From the NCBI RefSeq assembly GCF_000003815.2, contig NC_049980.1, positions 34,883,172 through 34,939,546 on the forward strand: a stretch of DNA of 56,375 nt, given 5' to 3'. Below, piece after piece: positions 31,070 through 42,899 of the stretch. The notes beneath the pieces were generated by a model. The model had not been told where the DNA came from. It saw only the letters and a program-made list of their open reading frames with translations, and ran no database searches. Every line of letters begins with the position of its first letter. Within the stretch, counting starts at the first letter, position 1. The stretch comes from Branchiostoma floridae (lineage: Eukaryota; Chordata; Leptocardii; Amphioxiformes; Branchiostomatidae). A program made the translations under genes and the position numbers.

Positions 31070-31800
31070 AACCACGTAACGTACATGGTTCTGTGCTGGG
31101 TGGCGCAGATGTAATCATCTAAAGGTATTGCCCTGTCATCTAAAACCCCTTGCTCTGTCACTTGAAGTATAGTTAAGAAATATCTACCTACAATTCAGAA
31201 AACGGTTCGCGAGTGTGATAACATCTCAGTAGTAAAGGTTAATTGCTACTATATAGCTGAACTTAACCTCGGCTGATATCGGTTCAGGGGTCATCGTTTG
31301 ACCGGCCGTTCACACCATTACTCTGATATCGACTGGGGGGGGGGTACTTATTTACGATCATTGAACCTTTCTGTTTGCTGACAATGCCGTTAATCGTTTA
31401 TATCTGTTAACGGAGGGTCCCATAACTTCGACAGTACCATAACTTCGAACCGTTCTTTTTACGTTTCATAATGCAGAAGAGAGCCACCAACACTGGTGCG
31501 ATGCGACGTTGAACTTGTGAATGGTTTTACATCCGACGATATGCCATAATATGGGACTGTATATAAATTGTCAAGTTTTATGCTTTTGAGCCGTAACACT
31601 CCAGGTTTGTTGTAACACTGCGATGTGCCATTTGAAAATTCCTATCATTATGGATGGACACTTTGTTGCAATCTGTTCTCATGATAAGAGTCTACACAAG
31701 TCTACTTTGTAGGTTTGGGCAAATGTTGAACGGAACATTTGATTTTTATGTGCTGTTTTCCCACCTGTCTATCGCTACGTTTAGCCAAACGCCAGCTATA
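31070..31800. other. No gene recognised
   Basis: AT-rich; short G-run at 31335. No exon or intact element seen. Confidence 0.35.
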
Positions 31801-31807
31801 GTTCCCT

Positions 31808-32159
31808 ACACTCACTCACTCACTCACTCACTCACTCACTCACACACTCACTCACTCACTACCTCACTCACTCACTCACACACTCACTCACTCACTCACA
31901 TACACTCACTCACTCACTCACTCACTCACACACTCACTCACTCACTCACTCACTACCTCACTCACTCACTCACTCACTCACTCACACACTCACTCACTCA
32001 CTCACATACACTCACTCACTCACTCACTCACTCACTCACACACTCACTCACTCACTCACTCACTACCTCACTCACTCACTCACTCACTCACTCACACTCA
32101 CTCACTCACCCACTCACTCACTCACACACTCACTCACTCACTCACTCACTCACTCACTC
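31808..32159. repeat. (CACT)n microsatellite with ACAC and ACCT interruptions
   Basis: 350 bases of CTCA/CACT tetramers with a higher-order repeat of about 100-180 bases. Confidence 0.98.
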
Positions 32160-32309
32160 GTCTTGCACGTGTTGCCAGAACCGAACGGTGTCACCAGGGT
32201 TCGCCATCTGCTATCTCTCGTCCATTACTAATATAAGAAATAATGGCATTTATCATATGTCTTTACAATGAAACTTATCGAACTCATTTTAGCAAGTGGA
32301 AAACGGTGT

Positions 32310-32440
32310 CAACCTTTGTTTGAACCATTATTTATTCAAATCGACCTGCAGGCCGCTTTTCAATGAGGTCATGAGGGAGGTAAGGGTCAGATAAGATATA
32401 ACAGAGATACAGATTACATCGAGTCCTAATAACTCTATCA
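32310..32440 (+). mobile_element. SINE-like repeat, family R1
   Basis: Contains TTTGAACC, TTATTCAAATCGACCTGCAG, GCCGCTTTTCAATGAGGTCA and CAGATTACATCGAGTCCT. The same blocks recur at 34312-34460, 35525-35680 (reversed), 36308-36395 and 37385-37475 (reversed). Confidence 0.65.
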
Positions 32441-32449
32441 GCATATATC

Positions 32450-32835
32450 ACTACATATGCATGGTACAAAACATGAGTAGAACAAAATCTCAGCGTTCAC
32501 AGTCCGTGTACGTGTCCGTTTTACTTTTAGAGTTTCTTGAGTAATTCATGCTGACATTGAAATTCCATCTGAATCACATATGCAGAAACCGTGGGCTTAA
32601 TACCTTCCATTTGCAACTGCTAAATTAGCATCTTTGTGGTTGCTCTACGAACGTCAAAATTGTATATGAAAGACACTTAACCCTGTGAGCGCGGCGTGTG
32701 TCGTGTGCGGATGAGCCGCATGGTGTCGCTGCACGAAACCCGACAGCTGTGAAATATGACCCGTTATATCACGGCGAAAGTGCGGACCACTCAGAAGCCC
32801 AGCAACGTTGTGATAAGATAAGAGCAGCTTATCAG
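32450..32835. other. No gene recognised
   Basis: No exon or repeat that I can name. Confidence 0.3.
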
Positions 32836-32837
32836 GC

Positions 32838-33408
32838 CGGGGGCAATTGTTTTCCGATTGGGAGTGAGAGCGACTGTTTTCCGATTGGGAGAGAGAGCGA
32901 CTGTTTTCCGATTGGGAGAGAGAGCGACTGTTTTCCGATTGGGAGAGAGAGCGACTGTTTTCCGATTGGGAGTGAGAGAGCGACTGTTTTCCGATTGGGA
33001 GTGAGAGAGCGACTGTTTTCCGATTGGGAGTGAGAGAGCGACTGTTTTCCGATTGGGAGTGTGAGAGCGACTGTTTTCCGATTGGGAGAGAGAGCGACTG
33101 TTTTCCGATTGGGAGAGAGAGCGACTGTTTTCCGATTGGGAGTGAGAAAGCGACTGTTTTCCGATTGGGAGAGAGAGCGACTGTTTTCCGATTGGGAGTG
33201 AGAGAGCGACTGTTTTCCGATTGGGAGTGAGAGCGACTGTTTTCCGATTGGGAGTGAGAGAGCGACTGTTTTCCGATTGGGAGTGAGAGAGCGACTGTTT
33301 TCCGATTGGGAGTGAGAGCGACTGTTTTCCGATTGGGAGAGAGAGCGACTGTTTTCCGATTGGGAGAGAGAGCGACTGTTTTCCGATTGGGAGTGAGAAA
33401 GCGACTGT
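32838..33408. repeat. 27-29-base tandem repeat, about 20 copies
   Basis: Unit GCGACTGTTTTCCGATTGGG then AGAGAGA or AGTGAGA. Each unit contains ATTGG, an inverted CCAAT core. Open frames here are repeat artefacts. Confidence 0.98.
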
Positions 33409-33477
33409 TTTTTCCCGGGAGGAATCCTTTACAGGGGGGCTGGGGAGTCAGGCTTCACTCGAAGACAACATTGCTAA

Positions 33478-33566
33478 CGGGAGGTGCCCTAACATGGCGC
33501 GCATTTTCACATGCTAAAACTCATTAATGCCATCTTAGGGCGGGTACCATCTTAGGGCACCTCCCG
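33478..33566. mobile_element. Short inverted-repeat element (89 bases)
   Basis: CGGGAGGTGCCCTAA and TTAGGGCACCTCCCG are perfect 15-base inverted ends. Confidence 0.6.
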
Positions 33567-33569
33567 ATA

Positions 33570-34310
33570 CATGACCAGGAGAGGGGGATGGATTGGATCT
33601 TCTCACAGATCTGAGGTCCGTGCAGGTTAAAAACTGTAAATACTGCTCGCCTGATGTTGTACGTGTGTCTTTTACCAAGAAAGACTAGATGCTGTAGCCT
33701 GTACCATCACATAGCCGGCCAGTAGAAACATTTTCCTCACCATGACTCCCCTAGCGTGCTAATGTCCTATTTCTCCAATTTCTACAATTAGACCGCCGGT
33801 CCACGGAGCCTGGTAGAGGCTATGGATGCTGACGCCCGACCGTCTTTCGGAACGGACGTAAAACGGGGGTCCTGTGTTGGAGGAGGCGCCTCGAGCACGT
33901 AAAACAGCCTCATGACTCACAACAATTGGTTACAGACTGACTGCAAATACACCAGAGGAATTTAACCAACGAAGAAAGAACCAAATTCAAAAGGTTCAAG
34001 AAGTCACCGGGACCTACCCCAACTTCCCCACACTCATGGACGGAAAGAAGCCACTCTCCTCTTAAAATCACAAAACTCACAAACTTTATAAAATGCGTCG
34101 CTTTTCGTCTAGCTTTGCGTCCAAAAAAAGAACTCAAATCCAACCTATCTAGACAGAAGCCCAATGAGGTTTTGATATCAGATAACAGCTTATCAGGATT
34201 AAAAGCAATTGTTTACTGATTGTCCGGTTGACAGAGCGAGCCTCGGGGACAGGGTTCATCCCGGGACAACCTTCCCAGGGGACAGGGCTGGCTAGAGTGG
34301 TCCAGTAAGT
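33570..34310. repeat. Diverged dispersed repeats, no gene
   Basis: A GAGCCTGGTAGAGGCTATGG phrase (33800s) recurs at 38860-38880. The block around 33990-34060 (ACCTACCCCAACTT, GAAAGAAGCCACTCTC) recurs near 34530-34590. Confidence 0.45.
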
Positions 34311-34311
34311 C

Positions 34312-34460
34312 TTTTGTTTGTTTGTTTGTTTGTTTGTTTGTTTGTTTGTTTCAACCCTTCTTTATTCATGAGAAGCTCAAATCGGCGGTCGGATAAAATA
34401 CTAGTATAACAGTGATACAGATTACATCGAGTCCTGATAAATCTATCAACATAATGTTAT
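34312..34460 (+). mobile_element. SINE-like repeat R1 with (TTTG)n
   Basis: Starts with a (GTTT)n run, then CTTTATTCATGAGAAGCTCA and GATACAGATTACATCGAGTC. Confidence 0.65.
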
Positions 34461-34779
34461 ATCTTTACATACACATGGTACAAAACATGTTCATCAACGA
34501 GGAAACAAATTGTTTAAACAAGTTATCACGACCTACTCCAACTTTCCTTCATTCATTCACGAACGAACAGAAAGCCACTTTCTTCTTAAATCCTTTTAAG
34601 GATTTAAGAAGAAATCGGGCGTTCTCTGTGTGAACCTGTTTATTCAAAAGTCCAATAAGATTTTGATAAGGTGAGAGAGTGACTGTGTCCTGATACGGAG
34701 AGAGAATCTGCGTACAGGGTTCACTCCAGGTCAACTTTCCCTGGACTGAACTGAGAGCGAAAGTGATCTTGAACCAGTT

Positions 34780-35040
34780 TAGCTCACCAAGGAGGTCATC
34801 TTCCACTGGTCGTGGACAGACGCTTGTAAATATCTACAGGTCAAGTTCATTGTACCCGTAGCATTCATCTGGCTAAGCATTCTGAAAAAGTACAATGGAC
34901 AGCGGACCAGGGCTTCATGTTCTGCCCTAAGAACTGCGACCCTTTCCAGTAGCCATGATTCTAACACGACACCAGAGGCAGATTCACTAACCACTGAAAA
35001 GGGCATGCAGGCGCTAACCACTGGACCACACGCGCTACAT
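34780..35040 (-). mobile_element. tRNA-derived SINE
   Basis: The minus strand starts with TGGTCCAGTGGTTAGCGC, a clear tRNA-type A box, followed by a degraded B box (GTGTTAGAATC). The CAACCCTTTCCAGTAGC-type phrase on the plus strand recurs at 48180-48198. Confidence 0.6.
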
Positions 35041-35049
35041 TTCAGGTCT

Positions 35050-35520
35050 TTCCGTGGGTCGGCCGGGCCCAGGACACATATTTGCTGCCTCTCCCGCCAC
35101 GGCGCGGTGTTTGTGTTTCTTCTTTCTTAAGCTTTTCATATGGGCAGTGGCTCCGGGCGAAGATTGTTAGCGTTACTTCTAAAGATTTCTCCTGATGATT
35201 TTTGTGTGATATCTTCTTGATTGATGTTCACCCCACTCAAAACCTGTTCTATCATTCGATTTCGAAACGGCGCCTTCGTATGTTGATAACCAACTTTGTG
35301 TTAGGAAAAAAACAAAAAAAACAACAACATAGCAGACTTGGGTAGGAAAGCAATGTCCGAACAAGTGTCTTCCATGCCTCTGTAAGATACTTACTTCAGA
35401 CCTTACCTCCCGCACGACTCATGTTGTATCTGTCATCAGCAAACAGTATTTCCCCGGAGTTCGGGTTTGTCCTTTGGACGGTAGGCGATGGCAAGCCTTG
35501 GTGTATATGCAGTGATATAT
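35050..35520. other. No gene recognised
   Basis: No supported exon. Confidence 0.3.
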
Positions 35521-35524
35521 GTTA

Positions 35525-35680
35525 ATAGATTTATTTGGACTCGATGTAATCTGTATCTCTGTTATATTTTATCCGACCCTTACCTCCATGACCCCAATGA
35601 AAAGCGGCCAGCAGGCCGACTTGAGGTTCTCACGAATAAGTAAAAGTTCAAATAAACAAACAAAGAGCATCTGCGTGTGA
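35525..35680 (-). mobile_element. SINE-like repeat R1, reversed
   Basis: Reverse of the 32310 family: GACTCGATGTAATCTGTATC, GACCCTTACC, GCGGCCAGCAGGCCGA. Confidence 0.65.
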
Positions 35681-35689
35681 CACACATAT

Positions 35690-36300
35690 TAAATGTTGGT
35701 AGCTCATCTATTAAGTTTATAAAGGGACCATTCACCTGAAGACGCTGAATATCGAAACCACCTGTGTCTTGATTACCTGCCACAAAGCGCCCTACAGAAC
35801 AGGCCAGGCGGTACCGAGCAAACAATGGCCAGACACACCCTGCCGGTCACACCCCCGTACCACAAACACTCGGACTGGCCTAGCAAACATATCTGTGGGT
35901 CTTTCATATGGTTCTGAAAATACTTCAGCTCCTGCCTGCCTGCCTAAGTGCCTACACCGAAAAAGTCTTGGGAATATAGGATGTCTTCAACTTTGAGATC
36001 AGATTCTTTCGAATCACCGTTTTTGGCAAACGTCGACGCGAAACCTGTTGCTAACAGATGAATCACTTGTAATTGTGCCGTAATTTGTACGGCATTTTCC
36101 TCTGAAAACAAGACTAGTTGCTAAGTGATAAATCGCTTTTAACTGTACGGCATTTTGCTTTGGGAACACGAGTAGAGCGCAGTGAGAATAGACTATGGTG
36201 GGACTTCTGCACTCCCTCAGACACCACACTCACACTGCGCCCTTCCGGTCACTTGTCAGACTAAATGCTAAACCCCGCCCGTATTTACTACTAAACTGTA
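35690..36300. other. No gene recognised
   Basis: A direct repeat of about 75 bases (GTTGCTA, GATGAATCAC/GATAAATCGC, GTACGGCATTTT) is at 36045-36170. No exon. Confidence 0.35.
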
Positions 36301-36307
36301 TACGTAC

Positions 36308-36395
36308 ACACGAGCTGTTAGTTTGTTTGAACCTTTGTTTCTTCATGAAAGCTCAAATCGGCCTGCAGGACGCTTTTCATTGAGGTCATGAGGGA
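36308..36395 (+). mobile_element. SINE-like repeat R1 fragment
   Basis: TTTGTTTGAACC, AAATCGGCCTGCAGGACGCT, ATTGAGGTCATGAGGGA. Confidence 0.6.
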
Positions 36396-36399
36396 AGAG

Positions 36400-37380
36400 G
36401 CATGCGGATATTCTGTCAAAGGTTTGATACCAAAGTCTGTGTGAGAAGCGTAATAACAGACGACATACTTAATAATCCCCGTACTCATCTTCGCGACGAT
36501 TTCACTCCTACAGACGAAAATAAATAAACAATCTTTATTGACACGACAAAAGTACAGCGACTTTCGTAAGGTCTACATGTAAAACAACTACTTACAGTAC
36601 AACTAAACACACATATATGGATATCTATAGGTATGGATACATCAACATAAAGGGTCTAGCATGTCATTTACACTATTGGTTCTACGGTATAAACAATCGT
36701 GGATATATTTGCCTACTTGTACACAATGTGGATTATCGCGATTTCTAACGTGCCGGGGAAGGGAGTTTGCTGAGGAAGGGAGTATCGCCCCGTTTGTATG
36801 AGTATGCGAAACCAGCTCACCTGGTACCAATGAGAAATCCCCTCTGCTTAAGCTATAAAAGATAACCTGGGTGTTGGGGAGAGTGCTGGACGATTATGGC
36901 CGCCAGGCTGTATAAAAGATGTATTAGCAACTAAATGCTTTATTATCAGCAGAATCTATAGTTCTATAGTTCCATTGTTGTTCGGTATGTTGTTGTGGCC
37001 CCACCCAACCCACTACCACTGAGGTCACCTCACATCACCTCACCTGACTGGAGGTCATACGAAGTAGATCTTCAATCATCGTTTGTTTGCAAAAAACATC
37101 CCCGAGGCACGTAGTGTGGGATAGTGATAAAACCAGTATAACGTACAGTAGTCATAGAATCTAGTTCCTAGTACCTTTGTACTTTCCTTATTATACATGT
37201 TGTTTGTACCTGCAATTAGCCCTCGGGCATCAACTTGCAATAAACATATTAATCAATAGGTACAGTGATACTACTCAACAAGCAGAGGTTCGGCTCTGGC
37301 TGTTTTTTGACGTGTTTTAGACGTTTTTGTTGGGCTTTCTATTTTGTACAATTTCTTAAAAAATCTCGCAACCTGAAGCA
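36400..37380. other. No gene recognised
   Basis: A TTTATTGACACGAC...AGTACAGCGACTTTCGTA phrase at 36534 is shared with 41385. No coding sequence. Confidence 0.35.
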
Positions 37381-37384
37381 AACC

Positions 37385-37475
37385 GCACAAAATAGAAAGC
37401 CCGACAAGAGCGGCCTGCTGGCCGATTTGATCTTCTCATGATTAACTGATAAAGGTTCATACAAACAAACCCCTA
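37385..37475 (-). mobile_element. SINE-like repeat R1 fragment, reversed
   Basis: GAGCGGCCTGCTGGCCGATT, then TCATGATTAACTGATAAAGG. It is flanked by an inverted pair of AGAAAGCCC-type strings near 37335 and 37393. Confidence 0.55.
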
Positions 37476-37479
37476 AAAA

Positions 37480-38860
37480 CAAAGCCGGAACCTCTGCTTG
37501 GAGAGTACGGGGATACCAACTCTGTTGGGAGTGCCATCTTGTCGGAGGCAGTGAACACTGAAAGTCGAAATTACACAATTATTCAATAACTGCATAAATG
37601 AGGGTACTCTGTCAACGCACGATTGTTTAACAGTATCAATCAATAAACTAAAACGAAAGGGGAATTTATGAAATTTGACCTCAACCTCCGATTTTTGATG
37701 AGCGGTAGAAAATTGGAAATTAAAATTCACACTACACTGCACAACAACCGATCTAGTGTATGACAATTGACAACTTACTAAACAGTTGTATGCAGTAAAT
37801 CTAGTACGTTATTCAATTTATAGGGAACATCAACTACATTACAAAGTAATATAATCCGATGCCCAATAGACAGTGTGTTGTAGTATAATATAACGTTACA
37901 TGCCTGGCATAGCCACGCAGTAGACACTAGTGTGTAGTAGTACATGATATAACGTTACATGCCTACCATAGCCACGCCCTCCACAACCACTTGTAACGTG
38001 CTCGCTACCCAAGGACATAGCAATGATTATAGACACAAGCGGCAACTGTCCAATATCATATCGATTACAACATTGTTGATGGCGGCAGACAGACACACCC
38101 CCACGGTGTTGGGGGACCTAACATTATATTGCGACAATGTCACAGCTACCTATCGAGCTTTAGCAACGTCTATGTTACATTTCAACCTTCCAGTCACGAA
38201 GGAGAAATCCCTGTAAAATTGCAACATCACACCCAGTAACATCATCTAATGTCGCGCCACTGTAGCGCAGTGTCGAGCACAATCTGTCACCAGGCAAATG
38301 TGAATCCAAACACGAGTAATGTGGTACGGGAAGATTGAAACCAAGAGGCGTGTATAAGATCATATAACAGTCACCGTTCGTACCGTATAACAGTCACCGA
38401 CTCGCCGCTCATACCGTTATATCAGGTGATCTAATTCTCATGTCCCCAAGGTCGGATTACAGACAGCTGATTAGCCTACACCGGGCGCCTTGGGCGTGGC
38501 GGGGACGGGAGCAGAAATTGGCCAATATCAGGGAAAATCTACCGGGGGAGTTATACGAGCTGCAAATGGGGAACTGCGCTAGCAAATCATTTATTGAAAT
38601 TGCAATTTTAATTGGCCAAATTCTACTAATATTATACCCTCTGTCAGACTATTAATGGAAAGAATAACCAATGAGCTTTCATCAACTTGATGAATCTCTT
38701 TGGAATAACTAGCCGTTAGGGTTGTGGTTTTATTCATCGGCACAGGGAAATTTAGAAAAGCTTCCCGTTGGCTCTCGTGGCCAATTATTGAGCTCATTTT
38801 GTATTATCTACAAACCCCTTGGAAGGCCTGGCGGAGGCCAGTTTTCCCGTATAACCGGCG
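37480..38860. other. Upstream of the plus-strand gene, no exon
   Basis: A 45-base direct repeat (TATAACGTTACATGCCT, ATAGCCACGC) is at 37890-37980. Otherwise no features recognised. Confidence 0.35.
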
Positions 38861-38874
38861 GAGTCTGGTAGAGG

Positions 38875-38881
38875 CTATAAG
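38875..38881 (+). promoter_or_regulatory. TATA-like box before the plus-strand gene
   Basis: CTATAAG lies 62 bases before the ATG at 38942. A CRE-like TGACGTCC lies between them near 38922. The surrounding GTCTGGTAGAGGCTAT phrase is shared with a repeat at 33813, so the box may come from mobile DNA. Confidence 0.3.
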
Positions 38882-38941
38882 TCTGCAGACGGCGCACCTT
38901 TGCGCATCCCCGGCGCGCAGCTGACGTCCCGTGGTTAGAAG

Positions 38942-38993
38942 ATGTCGGCTCTCGGTGCGGCTAGGTCCGATGCAGACACGGACAGCGAAGTGG
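38942..38993 (+). CDS. First coding exon of a basic, Ser-rich N-terminus (MCTP-like?)
   Basis: ATG at 38942 has an in-frame stop (TAG) two codons upstream, so the start is well defined. The exon encodes MSALGAARSDADTDSEV plus one base and ends at donor GTGAGT (38994). It is phase 1, which matches the next exon exactly (G + GT = Gly). Intron 1 is 563 bases. The region is CpG-rich. Function is inferred only from exon 2. Confidence 0.55.
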
Positions 38994-39556
38994 GTGAGTC
39001 TCCGCCGGCCTGCCTCCTGTTTTACCTGTTTCTGCAGCTCTGGGGACAAACGGCACCGCTATCTCCGGCTGTGGTGCAGAGATTTGGAACTGGGACATGC
39101 CAGAAATAGCGGCGCTCCTGCGGTGCCGACTTCTGTGTTGTGGTTTCCACCGTTTATATATAAAGATCGCGGCGCACATTTCGATTCATCGGGCTACGTC
39201 GCGAATTAGTTGATAATGGGTGCTCAAACGTGCCCTGTAGATACTTACAGTTCACCCGCTGACCTTAGTGTTGTACTTTATGCTGTCATGTTGTGTCGCT
39301 GTCCTGTTATCCAGATTTGATGGTGGTTAGATATTATTGTGGCACATTCGAATCTGCCCGCTCCAGCTCACGCCCCCCTCCCCCCTCACACCCTACATTA
39401 TAGGTAAACACCCAGGTGGAGTCTCTTAAGTCCCGAAATAGCCGGGAATCAATGCTTTATCGGTGTTGTAAGGTTTTAATGTGCAGACTGTGTGTGTGAG
39501 GCGTCAGTCCTGGCTGTGTTCAGTAATGGAAGGTGCGTGTCTGTGTGTTTCTGCAG

Positions 39557-40022
39557 GTGAGCGGTGCAGCGTGAGTTCCAGCTCGCCCGAGCGCGAACCC
39601 GGAGCCGGGAGGAAGTCCCGCAAGCAGCGCCTGCTCGGATACTTCAAGAAGAAGGCGAAGCCGCGATGGCCGTTCCTGGCCGAAAAGTCCTCCAAATCTC
39701 AGGGAACCACCAAACTCAAGCGCGACCCGAGACTCACATGTAGCCAGCCGGACATCGCGCACCAGGGGTACGGGGCGGACTCGCCGGTCAGGCGGCCCTC
39801 CCTCGCACCCCAGGCCGCCAACGGGCGCGTCCGCGGCCCGGCGAAAACAGCGGCCGAACCGAACGGGCAAACCCCCGAGCGGAACGGGGCAGAATTTGCC
39901 GCCTATGCCGAGGGTTTACCCAAAGAAGCCGGGACGAACCAGGACCCGACGGGGGCACGGGTTATTCCCCCTCCCACGCCGCCGTCTCCACTTCCGGGTA
40001 CAGCGGCAGGCAGGAAAACACG
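39557..40022 (+). CDS. Second coding exon, basic and Ser/Pro-rich N-terminal region (MCTP-like?)
   Basis: The acceptor TGTGTTTCTGCAG precedes 466 bases ending at donor CACG/GTAAGA. Joined to exon 1 it reads GERCSVSSSSPEREPGAG, RKSRKQRLLGYFKKKAKPRW, then LKRDPRLTCSQPDIAHQ and a Pro/Ala-rich stretch with RVIPPPTPPSPLPG. Strong GC and CpG enrichment and codon-like composition support it. The KKKAK...RL-x-x-S-x-P-D-[IL] layout resembles the variable N-terminus of MCTP (multiple C2, two transmembrane ER) proteins, but such low-complexity N-termini are weak evidence. No C2 domain lies in the window; the rest would follow beyond 56375 or in exons I did not find. Confidence 0.6.
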
Positions 40023-40940
40023 GTAAGATATGCCAACATCCATCATAACACAACATGCCGACACTTTTCATACAACAGGACACAGAAATTGATTGCACAG
40101 CAAAGTACTCAAGGTTTCTACTGTTATACCAGCTTGGCAACCAGTACAATGGGCTGCTATTTAACACTATAGAATGATTTAGAAACCCTTGCACAACAAC
40201 CATGTAGAATAATCATTATAATGAATGAATGAAGACCTTTAATAATATAAACAAGGTAATAATGTAAACAAGGATCTGCATATCAAACAACTCCCAACAA
40301 TAAGTGTCGCTATTTTATCAGTTAACGATAACAGCACTTAAGAATGATTTCCCTAGTCAAACATTACCCTGCTTCTTTCATTACAGCATTGTTCCAATCG
40401 GTATAAGTGTTTCACACTCAAGGGGGCAAGTCAATTATAGAGCAATATAAACACCTCCCATTCAGTTGTTCTGACCCTTTAGAATGAGTTGCACTCCACA
40501 GTATGTACCCATTGTGTTAGTGTGAGTGTTGGAGGGTGACCAGTGTTGGATAGACTACTGTAATTCACTTTGTCTTCTCGGTACCAAACTTTCAAGGTCT
40601 GGGAAAAGTTAACTTGTTCTCGGAACTAAATGTTCACTTTCACGCCAAGTTAACATAAAAAAAGGTCTGTGAATTATTTGTTATCAGTAATGATAAGTTC
40701 ACGTTACAGTTGTCACCGTGAAAACCGTGAACATAACAGTACATTGAAAAAATCAGGAATTACAGTATGTTCCTGCTGAATTTGTGTGCAGTACAAATAT
40801 AGCAGCTCAGCTGCAGAGGTGTTACGGGTCAGGGGGTAATAAAAAAGGCTTAGTGAGTCAATATACCCATCCCCTATACCAGTAATGAAGTAACATTAGA
40901 CAGTATAGGACTAGTCTGTATTGCTTTGGAAATGAAACAC
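40023..40940. other. Large intron, start
   Basis: It begins with the donor GTAAGA. A remnant of the TTCGCGGTGG MITE (GTCACCGTGAAAACCGTGAA) lies at 40660-40765. No exon seen. Confidence 0.4.
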
Positions 40941-40949
40941 CTCATGCAG

Positions 40950-41160
40950 TCACTGTCAAACCTGTACAACTTGTGACTGAACCACAAGTGACCACCTCTA
41001 CATAAGGACAACCTGGTCAGTTGACCACTTTTTACTTGTCCCTTACATAATTTTCCCATTGATATGACACAGGCATTTAGAATCCTTTGTACAGTGACCA
41101 CCTGTTCATAGAGTCCAGATTTTATTTGTTACTGAATGGTCTTTATGGGTAGGTTTGATC
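40950..41160. mobile_element. MITE relic, CAGTCAAACCTG family
   Basis: CTGTCAAACCTGTACAA, GTGACCACCTCTACATAAGG, and an inverted end near GGTAGGTTTGATC at 41150. Confidence 0.6.
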
Positions 41161-41169
41161 ATCATATGT

Positions 41170-42410
41170 TTGAACAAACAACATTTCTACGAAGTTTGTC
41201 TCACAGATATTTGCTGTCATTGTAGCAGAATTTCCTCCTCCCCAGTTTTGCAGGTCACACCTGCGGCATGTATATCTATAATGTAGGTATTCTCCAGTAT
41301 ATGTAGGTATTCTACTACTAATATCTCAGTGATTCAACCTCTGCTTGGAGAATATATGTAGGGATACAGAAGCTCTATTGACACAACAGAAAGTACAGTG
41401 ACTTTCATACAAACTTTCATTACAATACAAACTAAAAATTAGATATACACATAATAAATCCTAAAATTCTTCTTAAAGTTAAACAATTTAAGATCGTATA
41501 AATCTTTTTATACATTGACAGTGAAATTTCTCAGCAAGTTGTCAGTTCCCCACAATTGACACTGTGACTGTGAGGTTCAAAGTGAAAGCCATCGCCCTGT
41601 ATGACACATCAAGTTCCAAATTGGAAGTCATCTCCCTGTATAACTTACTATAACTGACAGTGACACCTGGATCAGGATATTGCTGTGTCTGTTTAGACCT
41701 TGGCACACAGCCTAAACCTTGGTACCAACCCTCAGTCATACACCAAGACCATGTGTCTGCAGGCTCTTGTTTTCGTAAGGCCTAGGAAACAAAATTGTAG
41801 TGTTTTTTTGTTTCAGTCTGTTGTCTTCAGGCTGGCCAAACTATAACTACACACCATATAATACTATATGATAGTTGAACAAAGTAAACTGAAATGGATG
41901 AGGGCACTTGTCTTTTAGTGTCAAACTTTAATTTTGTGTATAATAGAGTCATTTATTCTTCATTAGATAGGGCAATCAGTGTTTTTACTTCAATAGGAAG
42001 CAGGCTGAAAAAAGTCTAACTGGAGGCTATGTAACTCCACGGCCCACCTCCCCCCAAAAAAAGACTAGGGTTGGCAGGTTTTCCTCGGTAGGTCGCCAAA
42101 CAGGAAACTTTTGTTTTCTAGGCTATTTTGATGTGCAAAAATTTGTAGAGAAATCCATCTTATTCACTTAATTTGTAGCAAGGTGACTAGATATTGTATA
42201 ATTGCCTTCCTTGATTTTGGCGTAATAGTATAATACGCAGGATGTTATGATCAATTCAGCAGAAAGCTTTGTTGGGAACCCCCATGCAGAACCTCATAGT
42301 AGAATTGGGCAAAAGTGGGTCAGTGATTGGCCCAGTGAGTCAGTCAGCAAGATGGGTAACATTTTCCCTCCAAGGTGCCAAATGTTACCCTTTAATAGCA
42401 AATCATTCCC
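41170..42410. other. Intron, no exon recognised
   Basis: A repeat phrase shared with 36534 is at 41385. No supported coding sequence. Confidence 0.35.
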
Positions 42411-42417
42411 CATACAG

Positions 42418-42560
42418 CCAGTGTAGTTCATCTGGTAGAGACTACCTCTGGCAGTGCCCATGCAATTGGTTCAGTCTCACTGGCTCCCTCTCTCATACCC
42501 ACGGACCAAGCTTCACACCAAGGCTCCGAATGACCCCTATTTCGCTAGAACTACCAATCA
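42418..42560 (+). mobile_element. tRNA-derived SINE
   Basis: An A-box-like TAGTTCATCTGGTAGAGACT and B-box-like GGTTCAGTCTCAC are spaced as in a tRNA head. The anticodon region is degraded. Confidence 0.5.
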
Positions 42561-42899
42561 ATGGGCCTGGTCTCAATAATTAATCTCCTCCCCTTTCACC
42601 GTAACTGGAGAAATTTGTCAGTGGATGTCAAATCATGGATTAGAGACCGCTTCCTCCCTCAGCTTGTCGTCTGGTGTCTATTCCTGGTCTACTCAGATTC
42701 CTGCCTGCGCTCCCTTGTGTAGTGTAACCTTTATTTGAGATTCCATAGCCTGAATAGGGCAGTAAAAGGTGGGAGATAACTCTACTGGAGGTCACAGCAG
42801 AGCTCGTTGGCATGTTTGAATGGAAGCTGACCTGTACAGATGTTCTACAGGGTACAGGTGACCCAGATTTGAATCAGTTGAACTTCTGAAACTTCCCTG

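Noticed and set aside
31654-32271. 205-codon frame rich in SLTHSLTH
   Set aside because: Translation of a (CACT)n microsatellite.
32698-33527. Repeat frames (DCFPIGRES and similar)
   Set aside because: Translations of the 27-29-base minisatellite.
39520-39870. 116-codon minus-strand frame
   Set aside because: Antisense of the well-framed plus-strand exon 39557-40022; a GC-rich shadow.
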